From Cohnella kolymensis (GTDB lineage Bacteria; Bacillota; Bacilli; Paenibacillales; Paenibacillaceae): a DNA stretch of 64,000 bases. The DNA is taken from NCBI RefSeq assembly GCF_000829465.1, contig NZ_JXAL01000004.1, positions 41,036 to 105,035 on the forward strand. The letters are read 5' to 3'. The notes under the pieces were generated by a model, which was given only the letters and a program-made list of their open reading frames with translations, was not told the DNA's origin and ran no database searches. The position numbers and the translations under genes were made by a program. Below, piece after piece: positions 52,873 to 61,958 of the stretch. Every line of letters begins with the position of its first letter. Position 1 is the first letter of the stretch.

Positions 52873-52995
52873 GACAGTGACACTCCTTCGATGTTCGTCC
52901 GCTAGCACGCGGAGAACAGCGCCGAACGCAATGCCGCCGGAAAGGCAGCCGCGACGGCGCTGATTTTATTTTGGCCGGATAATGACGCTGACAGC

Positions 52996-53634
52996 CTATA
53001 AAACATACAACAAAATAGCGAAGAAATGCATCACCGAGCCGGCCAGCACGAACAGATGCCATACCGCATGATGATACGGAAATCCCCGCCATACATAGAA
53101 CACCGCACCGCCCGTATAGAGAAGCCCTCCGATGATGAGCAGACGAATGCCTTCCGGCATCAGCAGCACTTGAAGCGGCTGCCACGCGAAGACGATCAGC
53201 CAGCCCATTGCCACGTAGAATAAGGTCGAGAGCACCAAAAACTTTTTGGTGAAAAAAGCTTTAAACACCACTCCGGCGATCGCCAACCCCCATACAATCC
53301 CGAACAACGTCCAGCCTAACGGACTCCGCAGCGTAACAAGCAGCAGCGGCGTGTAGGTTCCCGCAATAAACAAGTAAATACAGGAATGGTCGAATGTCTC
53401 GAACAAGTCCTTCACTTTGCCTTCCGGAAACGCGTGAACGAGAGTAGAGGCGGTATAGAGAAGCAGCATCGTCACTCCGTAGATTGTAAAACTGACGATG
53501 TGCCATACCGTGCCCTCCATGCTGGCAAACACGATCAACAACACTAACCCGGCGATACTGAGCAGAGTCCCGAGCCCATGCGTGATGGCGTTGGCGACTT
53601 CTTCTTTTCTCGTATAAACATGTGTATCCGCCAT
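52996..53634 (-). CDS. Hemolysin III family (PAQR-type) membrane protein
   Basis: 212 aa with seven membrane helices. Conserved residues of the family: the first-helix motif EEVANAITHGLG, STLVHAFPEG, FDHSCIYLFIAGTYTP, and the C-terminal HHAVWHLFVLAGSVMHFFA, which together supply the metal-binding His/Asp/Ser set of PAQR-like proteins. The start is the ATG 8 nt after AAAGGAGG (a GTG 6 nt earlier is too close). Despite the name, a cytolytic role is not implied. It follows the MFS gene by 2 nt. Confidence 0.92.
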   Translation of the reverse strand: MADTHVYTRKEEVANAITHGLGTLLSIAGLVLLIVFASMEGTVWHIVSFTIYGVTMLLLYTASTLVHAFPEGKVKDLFETFDHSCIYLFIAGTYTPLLLVTLRSPLGWTLFGIVWGLAIAGVVFKAFFTKKFLVLSTLFYVAMGWLIVFAWQPLQVLLMPEGIRLLIIGGLLYTGGAVFYVWRGFPYHHAVWHLFVLAGSVMHFFAILLYVL

Positions 53635-53636
53635 AT

Positions 53637-54773
53637 TCACGCCCTCCTTTTGAGCAATTTCAAACTAAGCAGGAAACCGAACGCAGCGACAATCGCCATA
53701 ATCCTGTACAGGGCGCTGCCTCCCCATTCCTCGATTAACCAGCCTCCGGCCGTTGAGCCGATAATGCCCGATACGCCGAAAAACATAACCGTAAGCATCG
53801 TCTGGCCGGTAGACTTCCACTGTTCCGGTACGATCGAATATAAATATTGCATACCCCCGACATAGAACAGCACGAAAGTTACGCCTTGAAAAACCTGCAG
53901 GGCGACAAGCTCGTAAGGATGCTGCGCAAATGACGACAGCAGGAAACGGAGCGCGTACATGCCCGCGGCGAACGCCATGAGCAATCCTTCCCTGCCCGGC
54001 TTGATCAATCGGGAGCTTATAGCGAAGAACAACGTTTCCGTAATGGTCATGACGAACCAGGATATACCGGTTAACCGCACATTGCCGCCGAGTTGCTCCA
54101 TATATAAGCCCACAAAAGTGTCGTTCATCTTATGCGGGATGGCCACAATGAGCACGATCAGGAAGAATGTCAGCGTATGCGATTGCAGAAAAAATTCCTT
54201 CAGATGAGCGAACAGCGCCGGTTTGGCGGAAGCTTTCACGTCCGTGAGGCCCATACAGAGCAGCAGCGCTGTCGTACCGAATCCAAGGAAAATCCACGAG
54301 AGGCTTCCCATCCCGAAGTGCTGCATGCTATAACCGGCGAGCAGCGAAGTGACGGCAAAGCCCATCGCCCCGAACATCCGGACCGAGCCGAAGCTCACGC
54401 CTTCCCGCTGCGTGGTTTGAAAGTTCAGACTCTCCACCAAGGGGTCCGTCGGAAGATAGAAAATGTTCATAAGCGCTACCAGGACCACCAAGCTCCACAG
54501 GTGAGAGGTTTGATACATGACTGTCCCTATGATCACTGACGCTGCCAGAATGATCAGCAGAACTTTTTTGATCGTACGGTACTTGTCGCTGACCATTCCC
54601 CATAACGGCTGGGAGACGATGCTGATCAAGCTGCCCATGCCGAGCATGAAGCCGATGTGTGTCTCGGCAATGCCGACGTGAGAAGCGTAAATCGGCAGAA
54701 AAGAGATAAAAAGCGAGAATAGAGAGAAGTAGAAAAAATTAAAGCCCTTCAAACGCAAAATAATCGACACCAT
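53637..54773 (-). CDS. MFS transporter (MFS_1_like / PPP family)
   Basis: 378 aa with 10-12 membrane helices. Begins GFNFFYFSLFSLFISFLPIYASHVGIAETHIGFM; the loop-2 motif GMVSDKYRT is the MFS signature. Weak similarity to nucleoside-H+ symporter / phenylpropionate permease types (DPLVESLNFQTTQREGVSFGSVRMFGAMG). Substrate unknown. It is first in a two-gene unit with the hemolysin-III gene. Confidence 0.9.
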   Translation of the reverse strand: MVSIILRLKGFNFFYFSLFSLFISFLPIYASHVGIAETHIGFMLGMGSLISIVSQPLWGMVSDKYRTIKKVLLIILAASVIIGTVMYQTSHLWSLVVLVALMNIFYLPTDPLVESLNFQTTQREGVSFGSVRMFGAMGFAVTSLLAGYSMQHFGMGSLSWIFLGFGTTALLLCMGLTDVKASAKPALFAHLKEFFLQSHTLTFFLIVLIVAIPHKMNDTFVGLYMEQLGGNVRLTGISWFVMTITETLFFAISSRLIKPGREGLLMAFAAGMYALRFLLSSFAQHPYELVALQVFQGVTFVLFYVGGMQYLYSIVPEQWKSTGQTMLTVMFFGVSGIIGSTAGGWLIEEWGGSALYRIMAIVAAFGFLLSLKLLKRRA

Positions 54774-54819
54774 GCGACTCCTTCGACAATGAGACCTATC
54801 TTGTTATTCTAACGCAAAC

Positions 54820-54861
54820 AAAAAATCTTTTCATCCGATGCGATCGGTTGAAAAGATTTTT
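54820..54861 (-). terminator. Terminator of the TIM-barrel gene
   Basis: AAAAATCTTTTCA, a 15-nt loop, TGAAAAGATTTTT. It lies between the MFS gene and the upstream TIM-barrel gene, both on the minus strand. Confidence 0.9.
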
Positions 54862-54878
54862 GGCTTTTCCGGATAAGT

Positions 54879-55715
54879 TCAACGCTCCATTAAAGCGGGC
54901 TCGCTCTCACTTAATTTTTGCATTTCATCAAGCTTCTCCCACGTGTTTCCCGACCCGAGATAGGTTAGAGAAAGCGGACCCTTGAAGCCTGATTGCCTGC
55001 ACAGCTCGATACACCGGCGGAAATCTTCCTCCGCGATAATACCATGTTTGTCGGCCGATGCTTTGGCATGAACGGTTTCCGCATATGGCATGATTTCGGC
55101 CAGTTGTTCATACTTGTTACGCTTGAAGTTGCCGAAATCCACAGTCAAGCCGATCTTGCCGTGGCACATGCCGAGCAGCTTCAGGCAGTTCTCTGATGTG
55201 GACAGAAGCTCTCCCAGATTTTCCGTCACGACGCGCACCCCCGCGTCTGCACCGTACTCCGCAAGCTCGCAAAGTCCGGCCGCGGCCTGCTTCAAGGCAG
55301 CTTCATCATGAGCCGCCGATTCGCCTGCCGGGATGCGGACACGTTGAAAGCCTGCTTTAGCGGCAATGTCGATCCACTGCTTGTAAAGCTGCAGATCGGC
55401 ATGTGTGCGCAGCGGATCCGGCGTCGACAGGTCGCCGAAATCGAGCAGCAGCGACGCCGGCTGCACTCCTGAAATTTCCGCGACATTCTTAAGATCGCGC
55501 AGCGCATCTTCCGATATATCGCGAAGATGCACATACGCGAGCTCCAACGCTTGATAAGATTCCATACCCATTCTAACGATCAAGCCGAGCAGCGTTGTCG
55601 CTTCCGGTCTGTGTTCTATCTCCACATAGTTCCTCTTAGCCTCTGTATCCCATTCGATCAGCCGTAAAGGTCCAAGCTGCCGCTCGAACGACCAACTGTT
55701 TAACGATAGTTCCAT
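54879..55715 (-). CDS. Xylose-isomerase-like TIM-barrel protein (sugar phosphate isomerase/epimerase)
   Basis: 278 aa from the ATG behind AAGGAGG; the longer frame has no SD. Motifs of the AP endonuclease-2/IolE fold: SLNSWSFER, RVVTENLGELLSTSENCLKLL (metal-binding Glu), IGLTVDFGNFK (Asp), ETVHAKA (His) and GPLSLTYLGSG. The usual last metal-ligand Glu (in YEG) is replaced by T-Y-L, so the metal site may be altered. Substrate unknown. Confidence 0.85.
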   Translation of the reverse strand: MELSLNSWSFERQLGPLRLIEWDTEAKRNYVEIEHRPEATTLLGLIVRMGMESYQALELAYVHLRDISEDALRDLKNVAEISGVQPASLLLDFGDLSTPDPLRTHADLQLYKQWIDIAAKAGFQRVRIPAGESAAHDEAALKQAAAGLCELAEYGADAGVRVVTENLGELLSTSENCLKLLGMCHGKIGLTVDFGNFKRNKYEQLAEIMPYAETVHAKASADKHGIIAEEDFRRCIELCRQSGFKGPLSLTYLGSGNTWEKLDEMQKLSESEPALMER

Positions 55716-55744
55716 TGCAATTTCCTCCTTGCCGTCATACACCC

Positions 55745-56020
55745 TTATGTTTGGGGAATTACCTGCCATGGCCATGGGCCGGCGTCCCAACCGGAAGTAT
55801 GGCCGCTGTTATAAGGTTCGGCGGACTTGCTTAGACTGCCGAATCCCGCGTCCACCCGGTCTTTATATTCCTTGCGCTTCTCAGCCGTTTGCTTGAACTG
55901 CTTAAACCCTTTGGCATCGCCACGCTGCTTGTCCAGATACGGAGAGAGTTCGGTCTCTGCAAAATCAATCGGCCGGGGCTCCCGCAGTATTTTCAGCTGC
56001 TTTATATTCGTCATAGACAT
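55745..56020 (-). CDS. Hypothetical small protein, 91 aa
   Basis: ATG behind AAAGGGG (10 nt). A basic/acidic helical body (YLDKQRGDAKGFKQFKQTAEKRKEYKDRVDAG) leads to a Ser/Gly/Trp-rich C-terminus (YNSGHTSGWDAGPWPWQVIPQT). No signal peptide. It lies 5 nt after the 77-aa gene and downstream of, but separated by a terminator from, the YcaO-type gene. No family recognised. Confidence 0.65.
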   Translation of the reverse strand: MSMTNIKQLKILREPRPIDFAETELSPYLDKQRGDAKGFKQFKQTAEKRKEYKDRVDAGFGSLSKSAEPYNSGHTSGWDAGPWPWQVIPQT

Positions 56021-56025
56021 GCAGG

Positions 56026-56259
56026 TTATACCCCTTTCCCGGCGGAATCCCATGAATCAAACGGTTTATCGTATGCACCACATAGGTTAGACCAAGGCTT
56101 GCCGTCAGAGACAGCCTCCGCACTCGCATATTGTCGCTGCTCCGCGGACTGATATCCCATATTTGAATGAAGAAGAGTTTCGTAGGTTTTGTCATTTGAC
56201 GGATTATAGATGTCATGCTTGCTTATGGTGGGCATGTACGGATTGTGACGGATGCTCAT
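56026..56259 (-). CDS. Hypothetical small protein, 77 aa
   Basis: The start chosen is the ATG with AAGGAG 10 nt upstream; the long frame from 56451 runs back through a terminator. A hydrophilic, Tyr/Asn/Ser-rich peptide (NPYMPTISKHDIYNPSNDKTYETLLHSNMGYQ, then KPWSNLCGAYDKPFDSWDSAGKGV). No family recognised. It is paired with the next 91-aa gene. It could be a spore-coat-type or secreted small protein; no evidence decides. Confidence 0.65.
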   Translation of the reverse strand: MSIRHNPYMPTISKHDIYNPSNDKTYETLLHSNMGYQSAEQRQYASAEAVSDGKPWSNLCGAYDKPFDSWDSAGKGV

Positions 56260-56343
56260 TCGGTACCAACTCCTTGACGAGATATCATTTTTTACACTGT
56301 ACGAGGTAAATTCAATCAATAAATCTCGCTGATACAAAAGAAA

Positions 56344-56365
56344 AAGCCAGGCATTTGCCCGGCTT
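56344..56365 (-). terminator. Terminator after the YcaO-type gene
   Basis: AAGCCAGGC-ATTT-GCCCGGCTT has a 9-bp stem with one mismatch, followed on the minus strand by TTTTTCTTTT. It places the two small downstream genes in a separate transcript. Confidence 0.85.
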
Positions 56366-56386
56366 GCACATGAAACGAAGATGGGA

Positions 56387-58356
56387 TTACAGGAATGGAT
56401 GCGGGTGCGGATTGAGTTCATCGCTTGAAAGCAAATGCTGCGTAAATCCAAGTTTCATTGGAACTGTGAGCACCCTTCCCAAGCCTGCTAAGCGTTTAAG
56501 GTGATGCCCGAACGTCATCGGCAGCATTCCCGGGATAATGACTTTCACGCAATGCAATCCGTTTCTTTTCGTTTCCGCCGTTGTTTGATCGGCAACAATA
56601 ACATCGAGATTTAAGCGGTGGAACAACTGAAGAAGCGACTTCAAGTCTTCCGTCAAATCCGAATTCCAGATTCGTTGTTCGAACTCGCCGGCGAATGTGC
56701 AAAGCGGCCGGTTTGGTTCCAGCAAAAATCGCAGCCGCTCCTCCGCTTCCGGCATCGTGTACAACAAGGCATGATCCGGCATCTCGCTTACAAGATACGG
56801 ATCATCAAGCATTTGAACATATTCCTCGCGATTGCTCGCAGACATGTAGTCAAGGTACTTGGCGTGGGCGGCCAACTCGAAAATCGCGCCTTTGGCCGCT
56901 CGTATCGGATCCAGGTGAGCACCGGCGGCACAGATCAGGTTGGCACCCGTCAAATTCTTGTTTTTGGCCAATGCCAGATGCTTGGGATGCCGTTTTCCAT
57001 CGTTGTGTTGAATAGAAACAATTCATATCCGGCGACTGCCTCCAGCCGCTGAATCATAAGGAGCAATTCCGAATCGTGAGCGGAATACGGGTCAAGCCTG
57101 GGAACCGGCAGCTGCGCATACCAGGTCAGCAAGAAGGAATCCCGCTCCACCACTTCCAGCATGCCGTAAAATATGGCTTCCTCCAAGCTACCGCCCAGCG
57201 CGCAGCCGTTCGAACCTTCGGCAACAAAACTGCCGCCGAAACCTGTGCTGTAATAAGCGAGCTGCTCCGGCACAAGTATGGGACGGTCCTGCATGAACGA
57301 GTAACCCCATACCCATTTCATGGGAGCACAAGCATCGAAAGGTTCGAACGGAAAATCAGGCAATGCATACTGTTCTGCAGAGTAAAGCCCGACCGTGACG
57401 GGGTTAAGCGCTTTGTCCGCAAGATTCTGATAAGAGTCGTAAATACCGGCCCTCTTTCCTCGGGGCGTCATTCCGCAGTATCGTTCGAGTCCTTCCAATA
57501 CGGCGGTGAACTCACTATGTTTATAAGAATGCGAGCGACCTGCCGTCAGCTCATTGCCTAATACCGATGGCAAACTCACAAGAACATCACAAAATGGAGA
57601 TAAGGGATCAGTCGTTTTGGTATTCAGCAGGCCGGTCCTGTCATCCCAGTAGTCTTTTAGCAATGTTTCCGCCAACCCTTCCATCGACCGGCAGCGATAG
57701 GTATCGGAACCGATCTTCGGGCTTGGGTTAAGCGAAATTCGGGCTGCTTCCGACGTATCGATGGGTATTCCTCCGCATATTTCGCATAACGGATCGGGCA
57801 GGAATGAATGCAGTGAGCTGTTCAACGAATTGAGGTCCACAAAATACATACGCCCTTCCGTATGAGTCGGAGCGCCTTGGAACACTCTCCGCACTTCAGC
57901 ACAGATCAAGCAGCTCATCTGAATCAATCCCCAACGCGATGCCGCTCGATCTTGTTTAATGACCTCGTCATTCATTAGACTCATTTGCAGATCCACACTA
58001 ATGTCCCGGTTTCGCTCTGCCATAAGGCGTCTCATATCCGCGCAGTGAGAGCAACCCGGATTGCCCGGCCGGACCAACGGACCGACTATGCCTTCATTGT
58101 TCACAACAGTACCGCTCAACCAAGGAATGCCGGCTTGCCGCAACACTTTTTCAGCTTCCAGATGATCTGACGGACGATACTCTTCATTCAGAACCAAACA
58201 AATTTTCGCCGCCCTAGGAATGCCAGATTTGATCCCCTTTCGGCGTATCAGCTGATATGAACCGGACAGCTCTGACAGCTCTGACAGCTCTGACAGCTCT
58301 TTATATACAAGGTCTGCTAGCCGTCCTTTACCGATAACCGCAACAACTTCATGCAC
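56387..58356 (-). CDS. TOMM cyclodehydratase: E1-like leader-binding domain fused to YcaO, frameshifted
   Basis: GTG start behind GGGGGAGG gives MHEVVAVIGKGRLADLV, an E1/ocin-ThiF-like N-terminal domain with Zn cysteines (GCSHCADMR; CLICAEV; CEICGGIP). The YcaO ATP-binding domain follows (EFTAVLEGLERYCG; GSNGCALGGSLEEAIFYGMLEVVERDSFLLTWY). The frame ends prematurely at 56950, but one missing base at about 56974 (TGGCATTGG for TGGGCATTGG) restores LAKNKNLTGANLICAAGAHLDP... The C-terminus is NPHPHPFL, the P-x-P-x-P tail of azoline-forming YcaO enzymes. Restored length is about 656 aa. It should convert Cys/Ser/Thr of a precursor peptide to azolines; no obvious precursor or dehydrogenase gene is adjacent. 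Confidence 0.85.
58265..58300. repeat. Four tandem 9-bp units inside the YcaO-type gene
   Basis: GACAGCTCT x4 on the plus strand encodes repeated Ser-Glu-Leu (ELSELSELSELS) in the E1-like domain. It is an in-frame microsatellite that could vary in copy number. Confidence 0.85.
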
Positions 58357-58418
58357 ACAGAATTCCTCCCCCCGCAAACGGATAACTACATCCATCATAT
58401 GTAAAATAAACAAGATAA

Positions 58419-58446
58419 AGCCCGCCTCCCAATGGAGCAGCGGGCT
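58419..58446 (-). terminator. Hairpin after the CWC gene
   Basis: AGCCCGC, a 14-nt loop, GCGGGCT, followed on the minus strand by TTTATCTT. Confidence 0.65.
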
Positions 58447-58470
58447 AGTATCAGTATGGGGAATTTGCCG

Positions 58471-58671
58471 TCACGCTTCAGATGATGATACTTCTTGGCG
58501 GTTATGTCGATCGAGGCAGGCTTTGCAAATGCAAGATTTGTTAAGCAGTTCGGGCGGGACGAGAGCGAATAACTTCTCCGGGAAATTCTCTTGGGTGCAC
58601 CAACATGGCTCCGTGTCGGCCGATAGATTTCCGCAGTTGTTCGTTTGGCCGCAGATCGGGCAATTCGTCAC
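58471..58671 (-). CDS. Cysteine-rich CWC family protein
   Basis: 66 aa from a GTG with GAGG 7 nt upstream. The pattern CPICGQTNNCGN, then CWC, then a second pair in CICKACLDRH is the Cys_rich_CWC signature; eight cysteines suggest two small zinc sites. Function unknown. Its SD lies just before the stop of the upstream oxidoreductase gene (9-nt gap), so the two are co-transcribed. Confidence 0.88.
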   Translation of the reverse strand: MTNCPICGQTNNCGNLSADTEPCWCTQENFPEKLFALVPPELLNKSCICKACLDRHNRQEVSSSEA

Positions 58672-58680
58672 TTTTGCACC

Positions 58681-59676
58681 TCAGTTGCGGTCGTCAGCCG
58701 GGTATACGAGCCTGATTTGCCTGCGAGTCTCATCCATAATTGCCATTGCCTTGAGAGAGTTTGCCCAGGAGTTCGTTGAAGATTCCTTTTGTCCTCGTCC
58801 GATGAGATCGATAAACTCCTGAACCTCGTAAAACATACTGTCCTTGTCTTGCGTTCTCGTCAAATCCTCGATTGTTCCATCACGGTATTGGAGTTCTACT
58901 TTTGTCGGAATATTGATTCGATCAATCCGGATCGTTCCGTTCTCTCCTTGGATTTCAGCGGGCAAATAGGAATTCGCTATTTTCGAATAAAGGACAGCCG
59001 CGTCGAACTGTTCGTATTGAAGAAGTACGCTTCCTTGACCGTCAACACCGGAGTCAAGCATCACGGCGTTGGCCTGAATACGATGCGGCTCTCCCAGCAG
59101 GACGACAAGGGGGTAGATGCAATAGACGCCCAGGTCCATCAAAGCTCCGTTAGAAAACTTCGGATTGAAGGCGTTGAGAACAGTGCCTTCTTTATAAGCG
59201 TCATAGCGGGAAGAGTATTGGCAATAGCTTGCAAAATAACGCCGGATCGGTCCGATCTTGTGCAGGTTTTCCTGGATTGCGCGGAAATTGGGAAGCAGCG
59301 TGGACTTTAACGCTTCCATGAGCAGCACCCCGTTTCGTCGGGCCGCTTCAATCATTATCCGGAGCTCGTATGTATTGGAAGCGATCGGCTTCTCGCATAA
59401 GACGTGTTTACCGTGATCCATGAAGATGATCGCTTGCTCCGCGTGATAACAGTTCGGGCTGGCAATATATACGGCATCCAGCTCCGCGCTGGCCGCCATT
59501 TCCGTCAAATCCGTAAAAATATGCCGAATACCGTGCTTCGCCGCGAATTCCCGCGCCCGCTCCTCAGTACGTGAGTACACCGCCGTCAGGGCGAATTCGC
59601 CCGAGTCGCTAGCAGCTGCAATGAGGGCTTCAGTAATCCAATTTGTGCCAATAACTCCGAATCTGATAATCTGCAT
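58681..59676 (-). CDS. Gfo/Idh/MocA-family oxidoreductase
   Basis: 331 aa from the ATG behind AAGGA; five in-frame codons upstream lack an SD. The N-terminal Rossmann domain (RFGVIGTNWITEALIAAA, then AVYIASPNCYHAEQAI and the signature LCEKPIA with its conserved EKP) precedes the alpha/beta C-terminal domain (MDLGVYCIYPLVVLLG with catalytic-region residues). It oxidises or epimerises a sugar or inositol-type substrate with NAD(P). Substrate unknown. Confidence 0.92.
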   Translation of the reverse strand: MQIIRFGVIGTNWITEALIAAASDSGEFALTAVYSRTEERAREFAAKHGIRHIFTDLTEMAASAELDAVYIASPNCYHAEQAIIFMDHGKHVLCEKPIASNTYELRIMIEAARRNGVLLMEALKSTLLPNFRAIQENLHKIGPIRRYFASYCQYSSRYDAYKEGTVLNAFNPKFSNGALMDLGVYCIYPLVVLLGEPHRIQANAVMLDSGVDGQGSVLLQYEQFDAAVLYSKIANSYLPAEIQGENGTIRIDRINIPTKVELQYRDGTIEDLTRTQDKDSMFYEVQEFIDLIGRGQKESSTNSWANSLKAMAIMDETRRQIRLVYPADDRN

Positions 59677-59746
59677 AATCTTCCTTTCCAACTGCTCATC
59701 GAAATATAGTCATGTACCCATTATAATCCACATTGCCTTTGATCCG

Positions 59747-59967
59747 CCTTTTGTCGATATCCCGTCGCTCAGACGCCAGCTCGTCGTCCAGTACCTTTTG
59801 CCGATATCCCGTCGCTCAGCAAGCGAGCTAGCTCGTTTCCGCCACCTTTTGTCGATATCCCGTAGGCTCAGACGCCAGCTAGCTGGTTTGAGATCAATCT
59901 GAGCGAGCGGGATATCGAGCAAAGGGCCTGAAATGCGCTGCCTGAGCGAATGGGATATCGAGCAAAG
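59747..59967. repeat. Five-copy array of the dispersed repeat (3 inverse, 2 forward)
   Basis: Inverse copies (CCTTTTGTCGATATCCCGTC, ending GCTCAG) start at 59747, 59794 and 59845; forward copies (CTGAGCGA, then GGGATATCGAGCAAAGG) start at 59899 and 59942. The period is about 43-51 bp, and the two halves can fold on each other. It fills the gap between the Gfo/Idh gene start and the DUF72 gene end. Confidence 0.85.
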
Positions 59968-59972
59968 GGAAG

Positions 59973-60830
59973 TTAAGGACTAAACAAATCCAACTGCGTC
60001 GGCGGCGGTGCGATGTCCGGTGTTTCGAGCCCTAGCATGGTCATCAACTCTTTGGCATTGCAGGCGGCATGGCCGCCTGAATTATTGTTGAAAATTACAC
60101 AGATTTGTTTGGTGTGCTGCTTCAATTGGTCGATGTGCGCGGTCCACTCGGTTAACTCCTGTTGGTTGTATTGATATAAATAGCGGACTTCACGCCAATT
60201 CGGTGCGCTGCTTTGATTCCAACCGGACACGTTGCGCCCGTGCATGCGAATGATTGTCACTTCAGGATCCGTTGCCTGCAGTACTGTCGGTACGGATCCG
60301 ATTCCCGCCTGCGGTTCGTCGCAAATGCTGTGAATCCATCCCTCCTCCTGCATGAAAGCCAACGTCTTCTCCCTGTATTCGGGGGCAAACCAGCTTTGAT
60401 GCCGGAATTCCAAAGCGCAGGGTATGCCGTCCATCCGCTCTTTCGTATCCCGAAGCGTTCGAACATTTTCCTTCGCGCAATCGAACCAGGGCGGGTATTG
60501 AAATAGCGCCGCGGTTAATTTACCTGTCCCGACAATCGGCCGTAACGATTCACGGAAAGCAGCGTACATTGCGTCAGCATTGTCAGCACTAACCGCACCT
60601 CTCTGATGACCCGTCATCCCCTGAAAAGCTTTGACGATAAAGCGGAAGCTGTCGGGTGTTTCCGCCGACCAGCGGGCAAATCTGTCCGGTGTTTGTATCG
60701 CGTAAAAGGTGCTGTCCACCTCCACAACCGGAAAATGGATGCTGTATTCGCGCAGCTTGTCCTTCGGGGATGTGCCCTGCGGATATAAAGAGTCATGATC
60801 GCCCCATCCCGCCAACCCGACGAGAATCAT
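59973..60830 (-). CDS. DUF72 family protein (YecE-like)
   Basis: 285 aa. The start is the second of two ATGs behind AAGGAGG. TIM-barrel DUF72 signature: GLAGWGDHDSLYP, FPVVEVDSTFYAIQTPDRFARW, FIVKAFQGMTGH, ALFQYPPWFDCAKENV, CALEFRHQSWF and ICVIFNNNSGGHAACNA. Biochemical function undescribed. Monocistronic. Confidence 0.93.
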   Translation of the reverse strand: MILVGLAGWGDHDSLYPQGTSPKDKLREYSIHFPVVEVDSTFYAIQTPDRFARWSAETPDSFRFIVKAFQGMTGHQRGAVSADNADAMYAAFRESLRPIVGTGKLTAALFQYPPWFDCAKENVRTLRDTKERMDGIPCALEFRHQSWFAPEYREKTLAFMQEEGWIHSICDEPQAGIGSVPTVLQATDPEVTIIRMHGRNVSGWNQSSAPNWREVRYLYQYNQQELTEWTAHIDQLKQHTKQICVIFNNNSGGHAACNAKELMTMLGLETPDIAPPPTQLDLFSP

Positions 60831-60989
60831 CATGGAGCCTCCTTCTACTATTCCTTTGTGTCCAATATACACCAACCCGCCGGTCAATGCCCATAACCCG
60901 GCTAAATGTGTATTCCTTAATCCCTTCACACGAGTACTCGCTGCACGTACGGGTAATAAAAAGTAAATCGTATGGAGGTGGAACATATA

Positions 60990-61892
60990 ATGGAAAAACG
61001 CAGACTCGGAAAAACGGATATGGATGTATCGGTAGTCGGCTTCGGCGGTTATGAAATCGCAATGAAAGGCGAGAACAAAAACAACGAAGATGTGTCATGG
61101 CTGCTTAACACGGCTTTGGACCGCGGGATGAATGTTATTGATACGGCGTCGTCTTACCTGGCCAGCGAAGCCATGATCGGCGAAACCGTGTCTCACCGGA
61201 GGAAGGACTTTTATTTGTTCAGCAAATTGGGAGAAGGGCAAAGCCGCGGTCTTCCTTATCCGGACTGGGATGTGCGGAATGTACAGCCGAGTATAGAGCG
61301 ATCTTTGAGAGATTTGAAAACGGACTATGTTGATCTCATGTTCATTCATAGCTGTTCGGAGGCGGTACTGCGGAAAGGTGAGTTGATTGAAGAATTAAAG
61401 AAACTGAAAGAACAAGGATTGACCCGTTATATCGGTTACAGCGGAGACAGTACGGATGCGCTTTATGCGATCGGGACGGGAGTATTCGATGTCCTGCAAA
61501 CGTCTCTTAATCTGGCTGACCAAGAGTCGGCAGACTTGTTCTTGGACAAGGCCGCAGAGCGAAATATGGGCCTCGTGATCAAGCGCCCGCTCACGAATGT
61601 CGTCTGGGAGCGCCGCGGCGCGGAGAATGCTCCGGAAGATTATGTGAAAAGACTCGAGAAGCTTGACTATCCGTTCATGAATGAAGGCTCGGATAAGCTG
61701 ATCGAAATCTCCCTTCGTTTTGTGCTCTCCTTCCCTCATGTTCACATGGCCTTAACGGGAACCGCCGACAAGGAGCATTTCCTGCAGAATATGGAGTACG
61801 CCGGCAAAGGCAAGCTTAGCGACAGCGATTTCCAAATGATCCGCAACCGCTGGAAAGTAATTCACGAGCCGGCTTGGGCTGGGTTGAAGTAA
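60990..61892 (+). CDS. Aldo/keto reductase
   Basis: 300 aa from the ATG behind GGAGGTGG. A (beta/alpha)8 NADPH-dependent reductase with LGKTDMDVSVVGFGG, NVIDTASSYLASEAMIGE (catalytic Asp and Tyr), FYLFSKLGE (Lys), YVDLMFIHSC (His) and the C-terminal HVHMALTGTADKEHFLQN cofactor loop. Soluble, single gene. Substrate unknown. Divergent from the DUF72 gene. Confidence 0.93.
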   Translation: MEKRRLGKTDMDVSVVGFGGYEIAMKGENKNNEDVSWLLNTALDRGMNVIDTASSYLASEAMIGETVSHRRKDFYLFSKLGEGQSRGLPYPDWDVRNVQPSIERSLRDLKTDYVDLMFIHSCSEAVLRKGELIEELKKLKEQGLTRYIGYSGDSTDALYAIGTGVFDVLQTSLNLADQESADLFLDKAAERNMGLVIKRPLTNVVWERRGAENAPEDYVKRLEKLDYPFMNEGSDKLIEISLRFVLSFPHVHMALTGTADKEHFLQNMEYAGKGKLSDSDFQMIRNRWKVIHEPAWAGLK

Positions 61893-61911
61893 AAAATGAT
61901 TGATAAGCGAA

Positions 61912-61943
61912 AGGCCGCTGATTCGAAAGCTGATCAGCGGCCT
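61912..61943. terminator. Bidirectional hairpin between convergent genes
   Basis: AGGCCGCTGAT, a 10-nt loop, ATCAGCGGCCT is a perfect 11-bp stem between the aldo/keto reductase and the TraB-like gene. Confidence 0.8.
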
Positions 61944-61958
61944 ATTTGATATGCAAAT

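Noticed and set aside
52925..52965. Inverted repeat CAGCGCCG...CGGCGCTG as terminator of the hemolysin-III gene
   Set aside because: Only 8-bp arms around a long loop and no T-run on the relevant strand; too weak to call.
55745..56259. Two small proteins as TOMM precursor peptides
   Set aside because: They lack a Cys/Ser/Thr/Gly-rich core and are separated from the YcaO gene by a good terminator; kept only as hypothetical genes.
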